Source: Stramenopiles sp. TOSAG23-6 (lineage: Eukaryota; Sar). From it: a DNA stretch of 64,000 nt. The notes under the pieces were generated by a model. The model saw only the letters and a list, made by a program, of their open reading frames with translations, was not told the DNA's origin and did not search any database. The position numbers and the translations under genes were made by a program. Where the stretch lies: positions 1 through 64,000 of the forward strand of contig LT635913.1 in assembly GCA_900128565.1 (NCBI GenBank), given 5' to 3'. Of the stretch, positions 48,476 through 58,353 are shown one piece after another. The first letter of the stretch is position 1; the number at the start of each line of letters is the position of its first letter.

Positions 48476-50086
48476 CTACTTTTTGACTGAACTTTGCTTA
48501 TTCGTTCGGAAAACAGTATCTAGATTTTTCTTTCCAGCGGGCGTCAAATTGGGATATATACACATTCTCATTTGTTCTTGAAATACTTTCTTTTGATCGT
48601 CCGTCAACAATGGATACAGACTAGTCCTCTGCTTCCTGAAGTATTCATTCACACGTCTTCTGCTGAAAAGAAATCCACGATTTTTGCTGTTCAAATCTGA
48701 CAGCTTGGAGTACATTACTTTCATTCTTTTCGAATCTGCAGTGATTCTTTCGTTCAGCTTTTTCAATTTTGTTGCTTCTTGATCCAGCATCAATTTCATT
48801 TCTAATCTCGCTTTTTTTTGGTGATACGCTAACTTTGACTTCATATCTTTATTCTTTTCGTTAATGATATTAAAGAGACATGAATTAAGAATTTTCATAC
48901 GCGAATCATTATTACCGCTATATCCATTATTATTATTATTATTACCATTTGATATTTGTGAAATTCGGCGTTTCTTATTGCTTCCATTAGAATTCTTCTT
49001 GGTTTCACTCATTAAAAAGGCAAGCACACCTTCAATATCATTCTTTAAATTAAATTTCTTTGAACGTCCTGAATAATATGGCGCAGTTGCCAAATGTTTA
49101 CTTATTCCTTCTATACATCTTTCTTGTAATGAAGCTAAAACATTATTCGGCTTTTTCTTACCTTGAAGAATCCATTCATTTCCAGCTTGAGGATATCTAA
49201 ATACGCAGTTTAGCATTTTTAATGCTGTGCCACAATCCAATGATGGCATCATAGTAGGATTTGCAACTCTACTGATAAATTCTGCATTGACCTCTTCATT
49301 ATGTAAATTTCTAGAACAATACTCAGAAACTACACGACAAATAGCATAGGATTTTCCTGAATAATAAACTTTCCAATATTTTTTATCATTAGCATATTGT
49401 TCAATAATTTTCCAGATCTCAAGAAATAATGGAACAGAGAACTTGCAAATTAAATTTATTGGCGCTTCGAGTTCTTTCATCTCGTAAGTCACATAACGCG
49501 CACAGCCTGGCGCCGTCGTTGTCGTCGACAACGACAAGCAACGAAATTCTAATAAAGATTGTGCAGTTTTTTTTAGTGCTACTGCTAAAAGCTTTTCTAA
49601 GGAATAAACACAGGCTTCTTTCACATATACAACTGCGTTATACTCGGTACAAATATCTTTTTCCATAAATGCAGTGGTTGCTTTATCAAGCTCACGGCAT
49701 CTAAGATATTGAGCAAGATAAAACAAAGGAACCACGTTTTCTGTTGTTGCCTTAAATGTACCATGATAAACAAAATTAAGAAGAGAAGGAAATGCGGTGA
49801 CAGCTGATTGTTTCATAACCAGTTTGCTTTCATTTCTCCGATTTTCAGAAAACGAATCATTTTTTAATAACGTCGAAAAATACTCTAGTCGACGCGCCCC
49901 TCCTGCAATAACGTTTTGGTGACAATGATATGATGTGCCAATATCATCACTCCCTTCAGTTTCGACTATAATTGTCCAGTTTGAAAAGCAATCAGATTCA
50001 TCCGTGTGCCAAGTAAGCATAAGCTTTTCTTCAGGAGGATCATCAAAATGGGTGAATCCTCCAAAATCATTTGATTCATTTGACAT
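48476..50086 (-). CDS. BTB/POZ-domain protein
   Basis: It encodes 536 residues. The BTB domain (about 25-145) has WTIIVETEGSDDIGTSYHCH, then VIAGGARRLEYFSTLLKN, ESKLVMKQSAVTAFPSLLNF and VYHGTFKATTENVVPLFYLA. This resembles protist BTB proteins that begin 'D W x I x V ... Y x V H k x x L a x G p R k S x Y F'. The middle is helical (BACK-like). The C-terminal 200 residues are a coiled coil rich in Lys/Arg with an Asn run (GNNNNNNGYSGNN). Possibly a Cullin-3 adaptor, by analogy only. Confidence 0.78.
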   Translation of the reverse strand: MSNESNDFGGFTHFDDPPEEKLMLTWHTDESDCFSNWTIIVETEGSDDIGTSYHCHQNVIAGGARRLEYFSTLLKNDSFSENRRNESKLVMKQSAVTAFPSLLNFVYHGTFKATTENVVPLFYLAQYLRCRELDKATTAFMEKDICTEYNAVVYVKEACVYSLEKLLAVALKKTAQSLLEFRCLSLSTTTTAPGCARYVTYEMKELEAPINLICKFSVPLFLEIWKIIEQYANDKKYWKVYYSGKSYAICRVVSEYCSRNLHNEEVNAEFISRVANPTMMPSLDCGTALKMLNCVFRYPQAGNEWILQGKKKPNNVLASLQERCIEGISKHLATAPYYSGRSKKFNLKNDIEGVLAFLMSETKKNSNGSNKKRRISQISNGNNNNNNGYSGNNDSRMKILNSCLFNIINEKNKDMKSKLAYHQKKARLEMKLMLDQEATKLKKLNERITADSKRMKVMYSKLSDLNSKNRGFLFSRRRVNEYFRKQRTSLYPLLTDDQKKVFQEQMRMCIYPNLTPAGKKNLDTVFRTNKQSSVKK

Positions 50087-50700
50087 TTTCTTTTAAATAA
50101 TTGCGTGTAAGAAGAACGTAAAGAAGTGTAACCGGTAATGTTTAGCTATTGTACTAAGAGAATCTTATCCTTGATCTGATGATTGACCGAATCAGATTCT
50201 TTCAAATGAAACTGAATTGAAAAAAACCTCCGATCAAGAAAGTTCTCAGTCCATTTAGGAAATTTTAGATAACAACAAACAACAACTGTAGTATCTTTAC
50301 AATTATCTAAAACGTTTCAGCGAACGTTATTCAACGATTACTTAGTTCATTGTTCACTTACATCAATTATATTTCCTACAAATTCACGATTATCTTACTC
50401 AAACGGGTGAGACACTAAAGAGAAACCATCTCGGGCTTACAGTCCTCGGTAGGTCAACGCCCAAGAAGGCTCGGACGCAGGCCAATTATTACAAGACAAA
50501 ACAAGAACACTCCAGTAGTTTCATCTTCTGGAAGAGTTACCCGTAGTCAATCTAAATCCACTACTATAAAGCGTGCTCGGGTTGATTCACCTGTATTGAA
50601 TATACGAAATACTCGGAGAAGAAAAAGTAAAAAACAAAAGCAACGGCCTAGTTCAGCTTCAGCAACGTCGAAGACTAAAAAAAGATCAAAACGGGCAGAT
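50087..50700. promoter_or_regulatory. Divergent region upstream of the WDR26-like gene, possible 5' exon
   Basis: From about 50416 the frame of the downstream gene is open and encodes a plausible Arg/Ser-rich sequence (RPRRLGRRPIITRQ...), but it has no ATG before 50701. A CTTACAG precedes it near 50440, so a spliced leader exon or a non-ATG start is possible. The rest is A/T-rich with no gene. Confidence 0.4.
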
Positions 50701-52911
50701 ATGAAAAATGGAAAAGAAACTTCTGAAGCCTCTACATCTACAAAAATCAAAATGAAAAAGTTTCAAAGTAAATCAAATATTGTGTCCAGCGATGGGTACT
50801 TGACAGTTTCACCTTCAAATTCTTCTACTGGAAATTCGTCAGCTGATCATGTAGAATTTAAAGTGCAAGCACCTGAACTCATTCGTATAGTCCTCCAAGG
50901 CTTGTCGGAGTTAGGCTATTACAAAACTGCGGAAACTCTCTCTAACGAGTCAGGTGTAACAATTCACTCTGAACAAATGGCGCTATTTCGTAGAAGTATT
51001 TTAGACGGGGATTGGACTCTTTGTTTAGAATTGATACCTCATTTAAAATTTTCTCAAACTTCTCAGTCTTCTCAAACCTCACAAATTGAGTTGGCTCGTT
51101 TTTTTATATTAAGAGAAAAGTATCTTGAACTTTTAGAACAAAAGAAAACCACAGAAGCCATCAAATGCCTTCGAACAGAACTGTCTGAGAGTTCATTACA
51201 TAATTCCTCTAAACAAAATTCTGCTGTTCAGGACAACAATGCAGCAATTAGATTTGGTGACCAAAGTTGTTCTCAAATGTTTGATAGTTGTCAATCATCA
51301 ACTGTATTGAACAGCTCAAGATTAAAAACCCTATCCCCTTTGGTTTTGTGTAGTACTAAAAAGGATTTATTGCTCAAGGCCAAATGGGCAGGTACAGAAG
51401 GCGGGTCTCGTATACATTTATTAAACAAATTCAATACTATATTGCAGCATTCAACCTTAGTACCAGAAAGTCGTCTTCGTACATTACTAGGTCAATCATT
51501 ACAAAATCAAATTGGAAAATCGTTATACCGTAGACCGAGGCATCAGCCATATTCCCTTTTGAATAATAACAAATGCATGCCACCTAAATTACCTACACGG
51601 GCTGTGTGTGTTTTAGAGGAGCATAATAATGAAGTTTGGCATATAGAGTTTTCAAAAGATAGCAACAAAATGTGTTCATCATCGAAAGATGGTACGACTA
51701 TAATCTGGGATACAAGAGCTATTAAAAACGATCAATTTACTAAAGGATTTTTGCCTGTTCCTATACTTCATAAGCTAAAGCCTCACGAGACAAAAGATAT
51801 ACCAGTGATGTTTTCAACATGGAGCCCAGACGATTTACTGATTGTGACTTGTCATGGAGATGGAAGCGTCTATCTTTGGGATGCGCTATCAGGTGATACT
51901 CGGTATAAATTAGTCGGTCATACATCTGCTGTAATATCAGCAGCTTGGCTTCCTGACGGGAAAAGTTTAGTCACAGGTGGAATTGATAAAAAAATTATAC
52001 TATGGGAAATAACGGAAAATATTCCTTCACCTCAAAATGATGTTACTATTAATATCATGAGTAATACACCTAATGGTACAACAAATGAAACAACAAATGA
52101 AACAACAAATGATACAACAAATGATACAACAAATGATACAACAAATGAAACAACAAATGAAACAACAAATGAAACAACAAATGGTACAACAAATGGTACA
52201 ACAAATGAAACAACAAATGATACAACAAATGATACAACAAATGATACAACAAATGATACAACAAATGATACAACTGATGGTAATATTACAGATACATCAC
52301 AGAGTTCAAGTTCATCATTTGATACTGAGTTAGCAGATGTTGGAGAGTTGGTTGAAGGGACAGAAAATATACCAAGTTCAAGCAACATAAGAATAATTTC
52401 TCCAACATACTTGTGGTTAGGTGTTCAAGTGAATGACATTGTTTTAAATCATTCTGGGACTTCTGTGATAGTAGCAGGTTGCAATAATCAGGTGTATATG
52501 TATAATTTAGTAAACCGCCAGAAAAAATCTGAAAGTTTTATAAAGGAAAGTGGGTCCGTCATGTCAATGAAATTGACTGATGATGGTCGTTATCTTTTGT
52601 TAGCTATTGCAAATAAAGATATACAAGTTTGGGATATACAAAAGCGCAAGTATGTACTAAACTTTAAGGGTCCTCGCTTAGGCCGGTATGTCATTCATTT
52701 TGCACTGGGTGGTGAAGGACAGTGCTTACTAGCATCTGGTAGTGAAGATTCTCAAATTTATTTATGGTATCGAATTACGGGTACTCCTCTTTCAGTGTTA
52801 TCTGGACATGCAGCAACGGTGAATTGTGTGTCATGGGCAACAGTGGATTCAGGAAAATCACCTATATTAGCTAGTTGCAGTGATGATCATACCGTTCGCA
52901 TTTGGCGATGA
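50701..52911 (+). CDS. WDR26: WDR26/Gid7-like LisH-CTLH-WD40 protein
   Basis: It encodes 736 residues from the first ATG, and the open frame extends upstream. LisH-CTLH lies near 55-150 (LIRIVLQGLSELGYYKTAET, then ALFRRSILDGDWTLCLELIP). At least six WD40 repeats follow: VWHIEFSKDSNKMCSSSKDG, IIWDTR, YLWDAL, VISAAWLPDGKSLVTGG, IILWEI, IQVWDI, IYLWYR and VRIWR at the end. This layout matches WDR26/Gid7, a subunit of the CTLH/GID E3 ubiquitin ligase. A run of NETT/NDTT/NGTT repeats is inserted between WD repeats. The stop is TGA. Confidence 0.9.
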   Translation: MKNGKETSEASTSTKIKMKKFQSKSNIVSSDGYLTVSPSNSSTGNSSADHVEFKVQAPELIRIVLQGLSELGYYKTAETLSNESGVTIHSEQMALFRRSILDGDWTLCLELIPHLKFSQTSQSSQTSQIELARFFILREKYLELLEQKKTTEAIKCLRTELSESSLHNSSKQNSAVQDNNAAIRFGDQSCSQMFDSCQSSTVLNSSRLKTLSPLVLCSTKKDLLLKAKWAGTEGGSRIHLLNKFNTILQHSTLVPESRLRTLLGQSLQNQIGKSLYRRPRHQPYSLLNNNKCMPPKLPTRAVCVLEEHNNEVWHIEFSKDSNKMCSSSKDGTTIIWDTRAIKNDQFTKGFLPVPILHKLKPHETKDIPVMFSTWSPDDLLIVTCHGDGSVYLWDALSGDTRYKLVGHTSAVISAAWLPDGKSLVTGGIDKKIILWEITENIPSPQNDVTINIMSNTPNGTTNETTNETTNDTTNDTTNDTTNETTNETTNETTNGTTNGTTNETTNDTTNDTTNDTTNDTTNDTTDGNITDTSQSSSSSFDTELADVGELVEGTENIPSSSNIRIISPTYLWLGVQVNDIVLNHSGTSVIVAGCNNQVYMYNLVNRQKKSESFIKESGSVMSMKLTDDGRYLLLAIANKDIQVWDIQKRKYVLNFKGPRLGRYVIHFALGGEGQCLLASGSEDSQIYLWYRITGTPLSVLSGHAATVNCVSWATVDSGKSPILASCSDDHTVRIWR
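52075..52276. repeat. 12-bp coding tandem array in the WDR26-like gene
   Basis: About 17 copies of ACAACAAATGAA, with GAT or GGT in place of GAA in some, encode Thr-Thr-Asn-(Glu/Asp/Gly). Copies of one type are clustered, as expected from recent slippage. The array lies in a loop between WD40 repeats. Confidence 0.93.
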
Positions 52912-53025
52912 GATTTTTAAGTGTTTATGTTCAATATTGAAAAATTAAAAAAAAAATTCATAAATATTATTTTGAATCAACTACTATTTACTAACATTTA
53001 TATTTCCAGGTTAAAATTTACATTA

Positions 53026-53745
53026 CTAAGAAACAGTTTCATTATTTTTTTCAGTGTTTTTTTCTACTTCTGTAACTATGTCACTTCCTTCAGTCTCTAC
53101 ATTTTCTCTCTTTGAAGACACAGTTTTCTTACCTCTGAAATCTTTAATTCTTGGAAATTGTGCAGACGCTACGGTATTACTGATGGTGTAACCAAATACA
53201 GTTGGCGTGTACGATATATCCAATTTAGGGGGTACATATTCGGGATATGACATAAGCAAGAAATGTGGGAAAGAGCAACCGAAATACGCTCCATCTACAT
53301 ACCTTGCTGCTACTGTCATTGGTGGAACAAACACATCCTGACATTTAGGACAGTATACCATAACCCTTTGTTCTCCAGGAATATCAGATAACCCCACGGG
53401 CAGGACAGGATAGTTATTACACAATATACGTGGACAATTGCCAAAATCCTCATTCTTAAACTTCTTAAACATAAGTTGCTGACCGTGCGTCGTCAATAGA
53501 AAACGAGCGTGTATACGACCGTAAAGGTCCATACACTCTTTACGACTCCATTCCTCTCGGTTCCAGTCATCTGAAGAAGAGTCTGAGTTTACATAATCGA
53601 GAATAATATTGAGGCACTCTGCAAAGTTATGTACTTCAAGGGAAAGTCCATATAGGTTAAAACGACTCTCGATAAAAGAACGATCTACTTGACAGAAAAA
53701 ATCGTGGCCCTCCATAGAGCCAAACCACTGAATCCAGTCCGCCAT
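53026..53745 (-). CDS. CSNK2B: Casein kinase 2 regulatory (beta) subunit
   Basis: It encodes 239 residues. The start ...WIQWFGSMEGHDFFCQVDRS, FIESRFNLYGL and the acidic loop SDSSSDDWNREEW (54-66) lead to the zinc ribbon. That ribbon is C104/C109 (NCPRILC) and C132/C135 (YCPKCQDVF), followed by YVDGAYFGCSFPHFLLMSYP and KLDISYTPTVFGY. All are hallmark CK2 beta sequences. The subunit dimerises through the zinc ribbon and holds two catalytic subunits. The C-terminal tail is lineage-specific and Lys/Glu-rich. Confidence 0.96.
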   Translation of the reverse strand: MADWIQWFGSMEGHDFFCQVDRSFIESRFNLYGLSLEVHNFAECLNIILDYVNSDSSSDDWNREEWSRKECMDLYGRIHARFLLTTHGQQLMFKKFKNEDFGNCPRILCNNYPVLPVGLSDIPGEQRVMVYCPKCQDVFVPPMTVAARYVDGAYFGCSFPHFLLMSYPEYVPPKLDISYTPTVFGYTISNTVASAQFPRIKDFRGKKTVSSKRENVETEGSDIVTEVEKNTEKNNETVS

Positions 53746-54198
53746 TAGCCCAAAGAATAAATATACGTATACTGTACAAACGATTCAATACCTCACTGAT
53801 AAATATGGGCACAACACAGTGTGATAATAGCTTGCCTTAATCTCGATTAATATTATTATAAAAGGGTCCACCCTCTTTAGGTCTTGCCACACTCCTGATT
53901 ATTGTTCGATACTCCCGATATATAATATAAACCGCGATATAGTATCTCACCTCGAGAGCTCGCTCAAAAAAAATCGAATGTTTCAAACACGAAATATTTA
54001 GTATTATTGTACAAAAAAAAATTGAAGCTGACTCTCACAATCTAAATCGTTCTTCAATCAAGAATACTACGCGAATACGACTACGGTAGCTATTTTACTA
54101 GCCTACGTAGCTACAAGTACTAAATTCCTAGTTTAGTATTACAAAAGCGCTTGAAAGATCCTGTACAATTATCGAAATTATTCCTTGTAAAAGATAGA
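53746..54198. promoter_or_regulatory. Divergent intergenic region, no gene seen
   Basis: This lies between the CK2 beta and CDP-alcohol phosphatidyltransferase starts. TAGCTA/CTACGTAG motifs cluster at about 54085-54120. The downstream frame is open from 54151 but has no ATG before 54199. Confidence 0.35.
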
Positions 54199-55017
54199 AT
54201 GTTTTTAATGCGTTCTAGATATTTAGTGCATTGTATGCGTATTTCTACTCCATTTGCGCGTCGAAGGAATAGGTTATTTATATCATCCAGCAGCTATTTC
54301 GACCGCAATTTTAGTATTTTTCCGGATAATAAAAAAGAGAAAGATAATCTTTCTACAAAACAAGAGCATGACACTCTTGATCAAGAGAAGTTTTATACAA
54401 TGGGTCCATTACGCATTCGTGCTGTAAACGTGAACCTCCCAAATGCTCTGACAATAGCACGCATTCTTGCTTCACCTCCTTTATCTGTGTTATATTTACA
54501 AGGTTATTACAAGAGTGCCTTTTTTTTATTCATGTCTGCTGGTGCGTGCGATTTTTGGGATGGTTATCTAGCTAGAAAATGGAACCAACAAACTGTGTTG
54601 GGTGCTATGCTTGATCCAGTTTCCGATAAAATTCTAGTCGCAGCATTAGCCTTGCCTATGGCGTATGACGGTACTTTACCAATATGGCTTGTCACTTTAA
54701 TTATAGGACGTGACGTTGGTCTTGTTGCTGGTGGTTTCTGGCATCGCTTTCGAACAAAACAGCGTGATGAATTTCTATTTGATACAAAAAGAGTGAATTG
54801 GACTGTGGAACCAACATTTGTAAGTAAGTGTAATACAGCTGGTTTAATTGCACTTGTAAGTTTTGGCTTAACAAATAGTGCATTTTCTTTACCTGGTGAT
54901 TTTCTTATACAATGGATGTCGTATGGAGTAGGTTGTACTACTGCTTGGTCTGCTGTCGAGTATATTAATATGTTTGTAAAGAATGACGCTTTCAAAGATC
55001 GAAAGCGAGTCGATTAA
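54199..55017 (+). CDS. CRLS1: CDP-alcohol phosphatidyltransferase, probable mitochondrial cardiolipin synthase
   Basis: It encodes 272 residues from the ATG at 54199. The CDP-OH-P motif is complete: D118-x2-D121-G-x2-A-R-x8-G-x3-D139-x3-D143 (CDFWDGYLARKWNQQTVLG, then AMLDPVSDKIL). It is preceded by VNLPNALTIARILASPPLSV, typical of eukaryotic cardiolipin synthase. At least four hydrophobic segments are visible. The N-terminal 65 residues are Arg/Ser-rich and suit a mitochondrial presequence. The enzyme would join CDP-diacylglycerol to phosphatidylglycerol in the inner membrane. A phosphatidylglycerophosphate synthase is the main alternative. Confidence 0.88.
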   Translation: MFLMRSRYLVHCMRISTPFARRRNRLFISSSSYFDRNFSIFPDNKKEKDNLSTKQEHDTLDQEKFYTMGPLRIRAVNVNLPNALTIARILASPPLSVLYLQGYYKSAFFLFMSAGACDFWDGYLARKWNQQTVLGAMLDPVSDKILVAALALPMAYDGTLPIWLVTLIIGRDVGLVAGGFWHRFRTKQRDEFLFDTKRVNWTVEPTFVSKCNTAGLIALVSFGLTNSAFSLPGDFLIQWMSYGVGCTTAWSAVEYINMFVKNDAFKDRKRVD

Positions 55018-55078
55018 AATGATGAATTTAAATATAGTAAAATTTTGAGACTAGAAACGAAAAATAATTTTTAAAAAT

Positions 55079-57145
55079 TTATAAATTAATAGTCGTCAAC
55101 TCTGTGCCGTCATCGTCCATATCACACTGCGGTTCATCCATATTTCCATGAAGTCTGACATGAACATCATCAGTGTATAATATTTCCGAGTTTGGCATTT
55201 TATCCGAACTCTCTAAGGAATCACTTGGTCGGCCTAAAGGTACTAAATATGGAATGAGAAGTATTGGAAGTAATCTTGTTAAACTGCGGGTCAAAACAAG
55301 CAACTCAATATTATGAAATTCAGGAGCACGAACACCTCCAAAGACTTCCAATAGCCCAACTCCAACATATCCTCCAATGACAGAACCAAAATTTGAAAGG
55401 CCCATTGTCATTGCAAAAAGTGTTGCCTCCATTTTTGGTGGGCATAATTTTGCTGCTAGAATAAAAACTGGCATTGTATTAAATCGACTTATTAAAGGGG
55501 ATATAACTTCTTCGCCTAGCATGAAAGCTTTATCTGATATTCCAAGACTTTTGTTCCAACGTTGAACCCAAATAAGATCCATGTATTGTGAAAAAAAAAT
55601 GTTTTAGTATAAAAAATCCATAGGTACGAAATTTCATACCAACAAGAAAAAACAATTAAATTCATTTTTCAAAACGTACATGAGATTGACAAATACAAGT
55701 GCCAGTTGAGTCATTGCAAAGATTTTTCTGTATGGCCATGAACTAAAATATCTATTGTATAACGCCGTCCCAATGACAAAAAAAATATTTCCTAGAACGC
55801 CAAACCAGGAGTGAATAATGTGAAAAAATATTTTTTTTGTCAAGAAAAATGTTAGGTACAAAATTTTTATGGTAAAAAATGAATGAAAATTCAATTTTGA
55901 AACCATACATAATTTAGGTGAAAAACAGGGACGTTCTCCATAGACCCCATTACAATTTTCTGGGGTTTCTTTTGACCAGTAGTAGATAACTTCTGAATAT
56001 GGTTGCATTGCTCCTTGTAAGAAGATATAAATTGTTACTTGAGCTAATACAGGATTGATTTTAGATTCATAGTAATGTATAACGTAGCAAACAACTACAG
56101 CAATGAGTATACTAAATATACATATTACTGAATTATCAGATACAATAGAAGCAAAACCACCCTTTTCTGAAGAACATATTTTGTATAGTTTGATATTTGT
56201 TAGGTACAGAATTTGGTATAAAATTTAGGTAAAACATTCATGATGAAAACATACCATTGTCAAAGATATAGCACAAACAAATAAAGCCATTTTGATCATC
56301 ACGCCTTGTTTACCATTATTAATTGCATCTTTTAAAGGTTGAATATTTGAACATTTTCTATACGGAGGTTTGTCACGCTCTTCGGGTAGCCATCTTCGCC
56401 AAGCAGGAACCAGTACGGCTAGTGCTGGTATAACACATAAACCGAGAAGGACACGGCTACCAAACCATTCATAAAGAATTCCAGAAGAACAACCAGCAAA
56501 AATTTGACCAATTCCTAAAGACCCCCAGCATAACGTCTGCAAATCAGCGGCATATTTTGGGCGTTCACGACATCTTTTAGCGACAGATGCATCGATCATT
56601 ACATCAGGGGATGCGATGGAGTAATTAAACATAATCAATAATATTGTAACTATTGCAATGCCCAACCCAGGAGAAAAGGCAAATGATAGAGTTGAAAATA
56701 CTCCTGAAAATCCAGCTATACCAATATATGGAGACAGGTGAAGTCCTGAAATTGGAAGTGTATCACTCAATACACCATACATAGATTTAAGTTGCCATGG
56801 AATGTTCCCCACTCCTGACACAACCTGCATTCTATCGGAAGATAGTCCAAGCCCTTTGTGCATTGTTGATTCCGTATCAGAGAGCAGATACCGCATTGCG
56901 AAGAATCCCCAACCTTCACCAATTCCTTGGTTCACACCATACACAGCAACGACAGAAAGCACAAAATATAGACCGAATGTTCTCGTTAACCGGGAAAAAT
57001 ATTTGGCCAGCGTACAAGGAAAAAACATTACATAGTCCACGAATTCTGGATTAACAGGAAGTGTATGAAAGTCACGTATACTTGAATCCATACTTTGGTC
57101 TAAATCAAGGCTATCATCTGTCAATGGATCAAACTTTTGGTCCAT
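55079..57145 (-). CDS. BT1/FBT-family major facilitator (folate-biopterin transporter-like), four exons
   Basis: Exons are 56255-57145, 55909-56173, 55680-55812 and 55079-55580. The predicted protein is 596 residues from MDQKFDPLTD at 57145; the frame is also open to an ATG at 57361. Family signatures are VNQGIGEGWGFFAMRYLL, WQLKSMYGVLSDTLPI (the 'P W x i K p l y G l l S D' motif), and PDVMIDASVAKRCRERPKYAAD. After splicing, YGERPCFSPKL, SWFGVLGNIFFVIGTALYNR and NLMDLIWVQRWNKSLGISDK also appear. About 12 membrane helices are expected. Relatives carry folate, biopterin or S-adenosylmethionine, and the substrate here is unknown. All three introns are introners, with 3' ends inferred as GT, TC and AT. 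Confidence 0.88.
55581..55679 (-). mobile_element. Introner-type intron 3 of the BT1 gene, GT...AT
   Basis: It is 99 bp, starting GTACGTTTTG and ending CACAATACAT. Joining CTC-AT to G-GAT gives NLM-DLIWVQRWN in frame, matching the family. Junctions can slide by three bases left or one right, never to AG. Confidence 0.85.
55813..55908 (-). mobile_element. Introner-type intron 2 of the BT1 gene, 3' end inferred as TC
   Basis: It is 96 bp, starting GTATGGTTTC. Aligning its end (CACATTATTC) to the family end (CACAATACAT) keeps the frame (KL-Y-SWFGVLG). Using the next downstream AG would create a TGA stop. ATTAT flanks both sides and may be a target-site duplication. Confidence 0.65.
56174..56254 (-). 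mobile_element. Introner-type intron 1 of the BT1 gene, 3' end inferred as GT
   Basis: It is 81 bp, starting GTATGTTTTC, with GTACCTAACAAAT. Aligning CAAAATATGT with the family end keeps the frame (LTM-SSEKGGF). The tempting CAG seven bases later would shift the frame to an early stop. Confidence 0.65.
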
Positions 57146-57419
57146 TGAGTGTGCTGTATTGGCAGAGTTGATATAATTATAACTTAGGCATTTGAATGAT
57201 ATTAACAAGTCATAAAAAATAAAATTGACAGCATGCGCAAAAAAGTAATTATTCGTGTTTTTTTTTTCTGTTAGGACTTCGACTTGACTACTTCGGTCAA
57301 AGGTATTATATATTACCCAGCTAGGGTTATAGTGTCTCTCGAATTCTTGCTCTAAACACACTTCTCTTCACACACTTCTATACCTGTCGAAAAAATATTT
57401 ATCTTAATCTTTTTATATA

Positions 57420-58226
57420 ATGGGCAAACGTGACGAAAATTCTCTCACTAGTACGAAAGACTCGTCAAGCATGGAAGATTCTAATGGTCGTGCATTGAAG
57501 AAACAAAAGATGAGCAAAAGCGATGCGCCGCCCATCAAGGTAAAGGTCGATGCTCCTACGGCTTCACCTGGAATAGTGTCTTCGACGGTAAATACGGCAA
57601 CCCCCCCAATAACGCCCTCTAAAGTTACAGATGAGAACAATGAAGACAAAAACAAAGTAAATACAAATATAGATTCAACCAAACCTTCAACTGTATTATC
57701 CGAATCACAGTGTAAACTTGCGCAGTTCCAGGGTTGGTGGAAACTCGACGTTCAAGCGTCCGAAACTATGAAACCATACCTGGAAACGCTTGGTTTGAGC
57801 GCTACGGCTGTCAAAGCCGCATTAAAAACAGAAACAGAATTCCCATCATTTATTCAATTTAAAGTAACGCCGAAAGAAGTTACTATCAAGCGGAAGTCCA
57901 GACTAAGTAGGCCATCGGATGAAAAAGTAGGTATAAATTATAAGTTGGGTATGACAACCTCTTCAGAAACAAAATACGGACAAGTGATTTCAAATGCTAC
58001 AATTCTTAAAGGTGGTATTCTAAATGTATCTGAAACTAGAAAAGTAAATGGCGAAAAAATTAAATTAAGTAGTCAACGAAAGCTTTTGGAGACAAAAGGA
58101 AATACTTTTAACGTAATTGAACAAATAATTACACTTCATCATATCGGTAATAAAGTGACTGTTACTACAAAGAGAATTTGGCGTAGGCAAAGGAGAGACT
58201 CATCGAATATATTTGTCGCGAGTTAA
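57420..58226 (+). CDS. Calycin (FABP/lipocalin)-like protein with disordered N-terminus
   Basis: It encodes 268 residues. The first 100 are Ser/Thr/Lys-rich and disordered, with a bipartite basic patch (RALKKQKMSK). From about 104 the pattern FQGWWKLDVQASETMKPYLE, then TLGLSATAVKAALKT, resembles the start of fatty-acid-binding proteins ('G x W k L ... e n f x x y L k a l G v'). It is followed by about eight short beta strands (VTPKEVTIKRKSR, YKLGMTTSSETKYG, GILNVSETRKV, FNVIEQIITLHH, VTVTTKRIWRR). The ligand is unknown. The fold call is from pattern only. Confidence 0.65.
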   Translation: MGKRDENSLTSTKDSSSMEDSNGRALKKQKMSKSDAPPIKVKVDAPTASPGIVSSTVNTATPPITPSKVTDENNEDKNKVNTNIDSTKPSTVLSESQCKLAQFQGWWKLDVQASETMKPYLETLGLSATAVKAALKTETEFPSFIQFKVTPKEVTIKRKSRLSRPSDEKVGINYKLGMTTSSETKYGQVISNATILKGGILNVSETRKVNGEKIKLSSQRKLLETKGNTFNVIEQIITLHHIGNKVTVTTKRIWRRQRRDSSNIFVAS

Positions 58227-58353
58227 AATGTATCAATAGTTAGTATGTGGAGAAATTCCTTAAATATTTATTTAGTACTTTTATATAATTTACTACTAAA
58301 ATATAAATGAAAAAACATTTTTTTTTTACTTTTCATAGTTTTCAAAAGTTGTG

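Noticed and set aside
52032-52388. Long minus-strand and alternate-frame ORFs over the 12-bp array (VVSF and QQMK repeats)
   Set aside because: They are shadows of the tandem repeat in the WDR26-like gene; any 12-bp repeat keeps several frames open.
56160-56175. CAG at the end of BT1 intron 1 as the 3' splice site
   Set aside because: It would shift the frame and bring a stop after about 14 codons; the family-aligned end keeps the frame.
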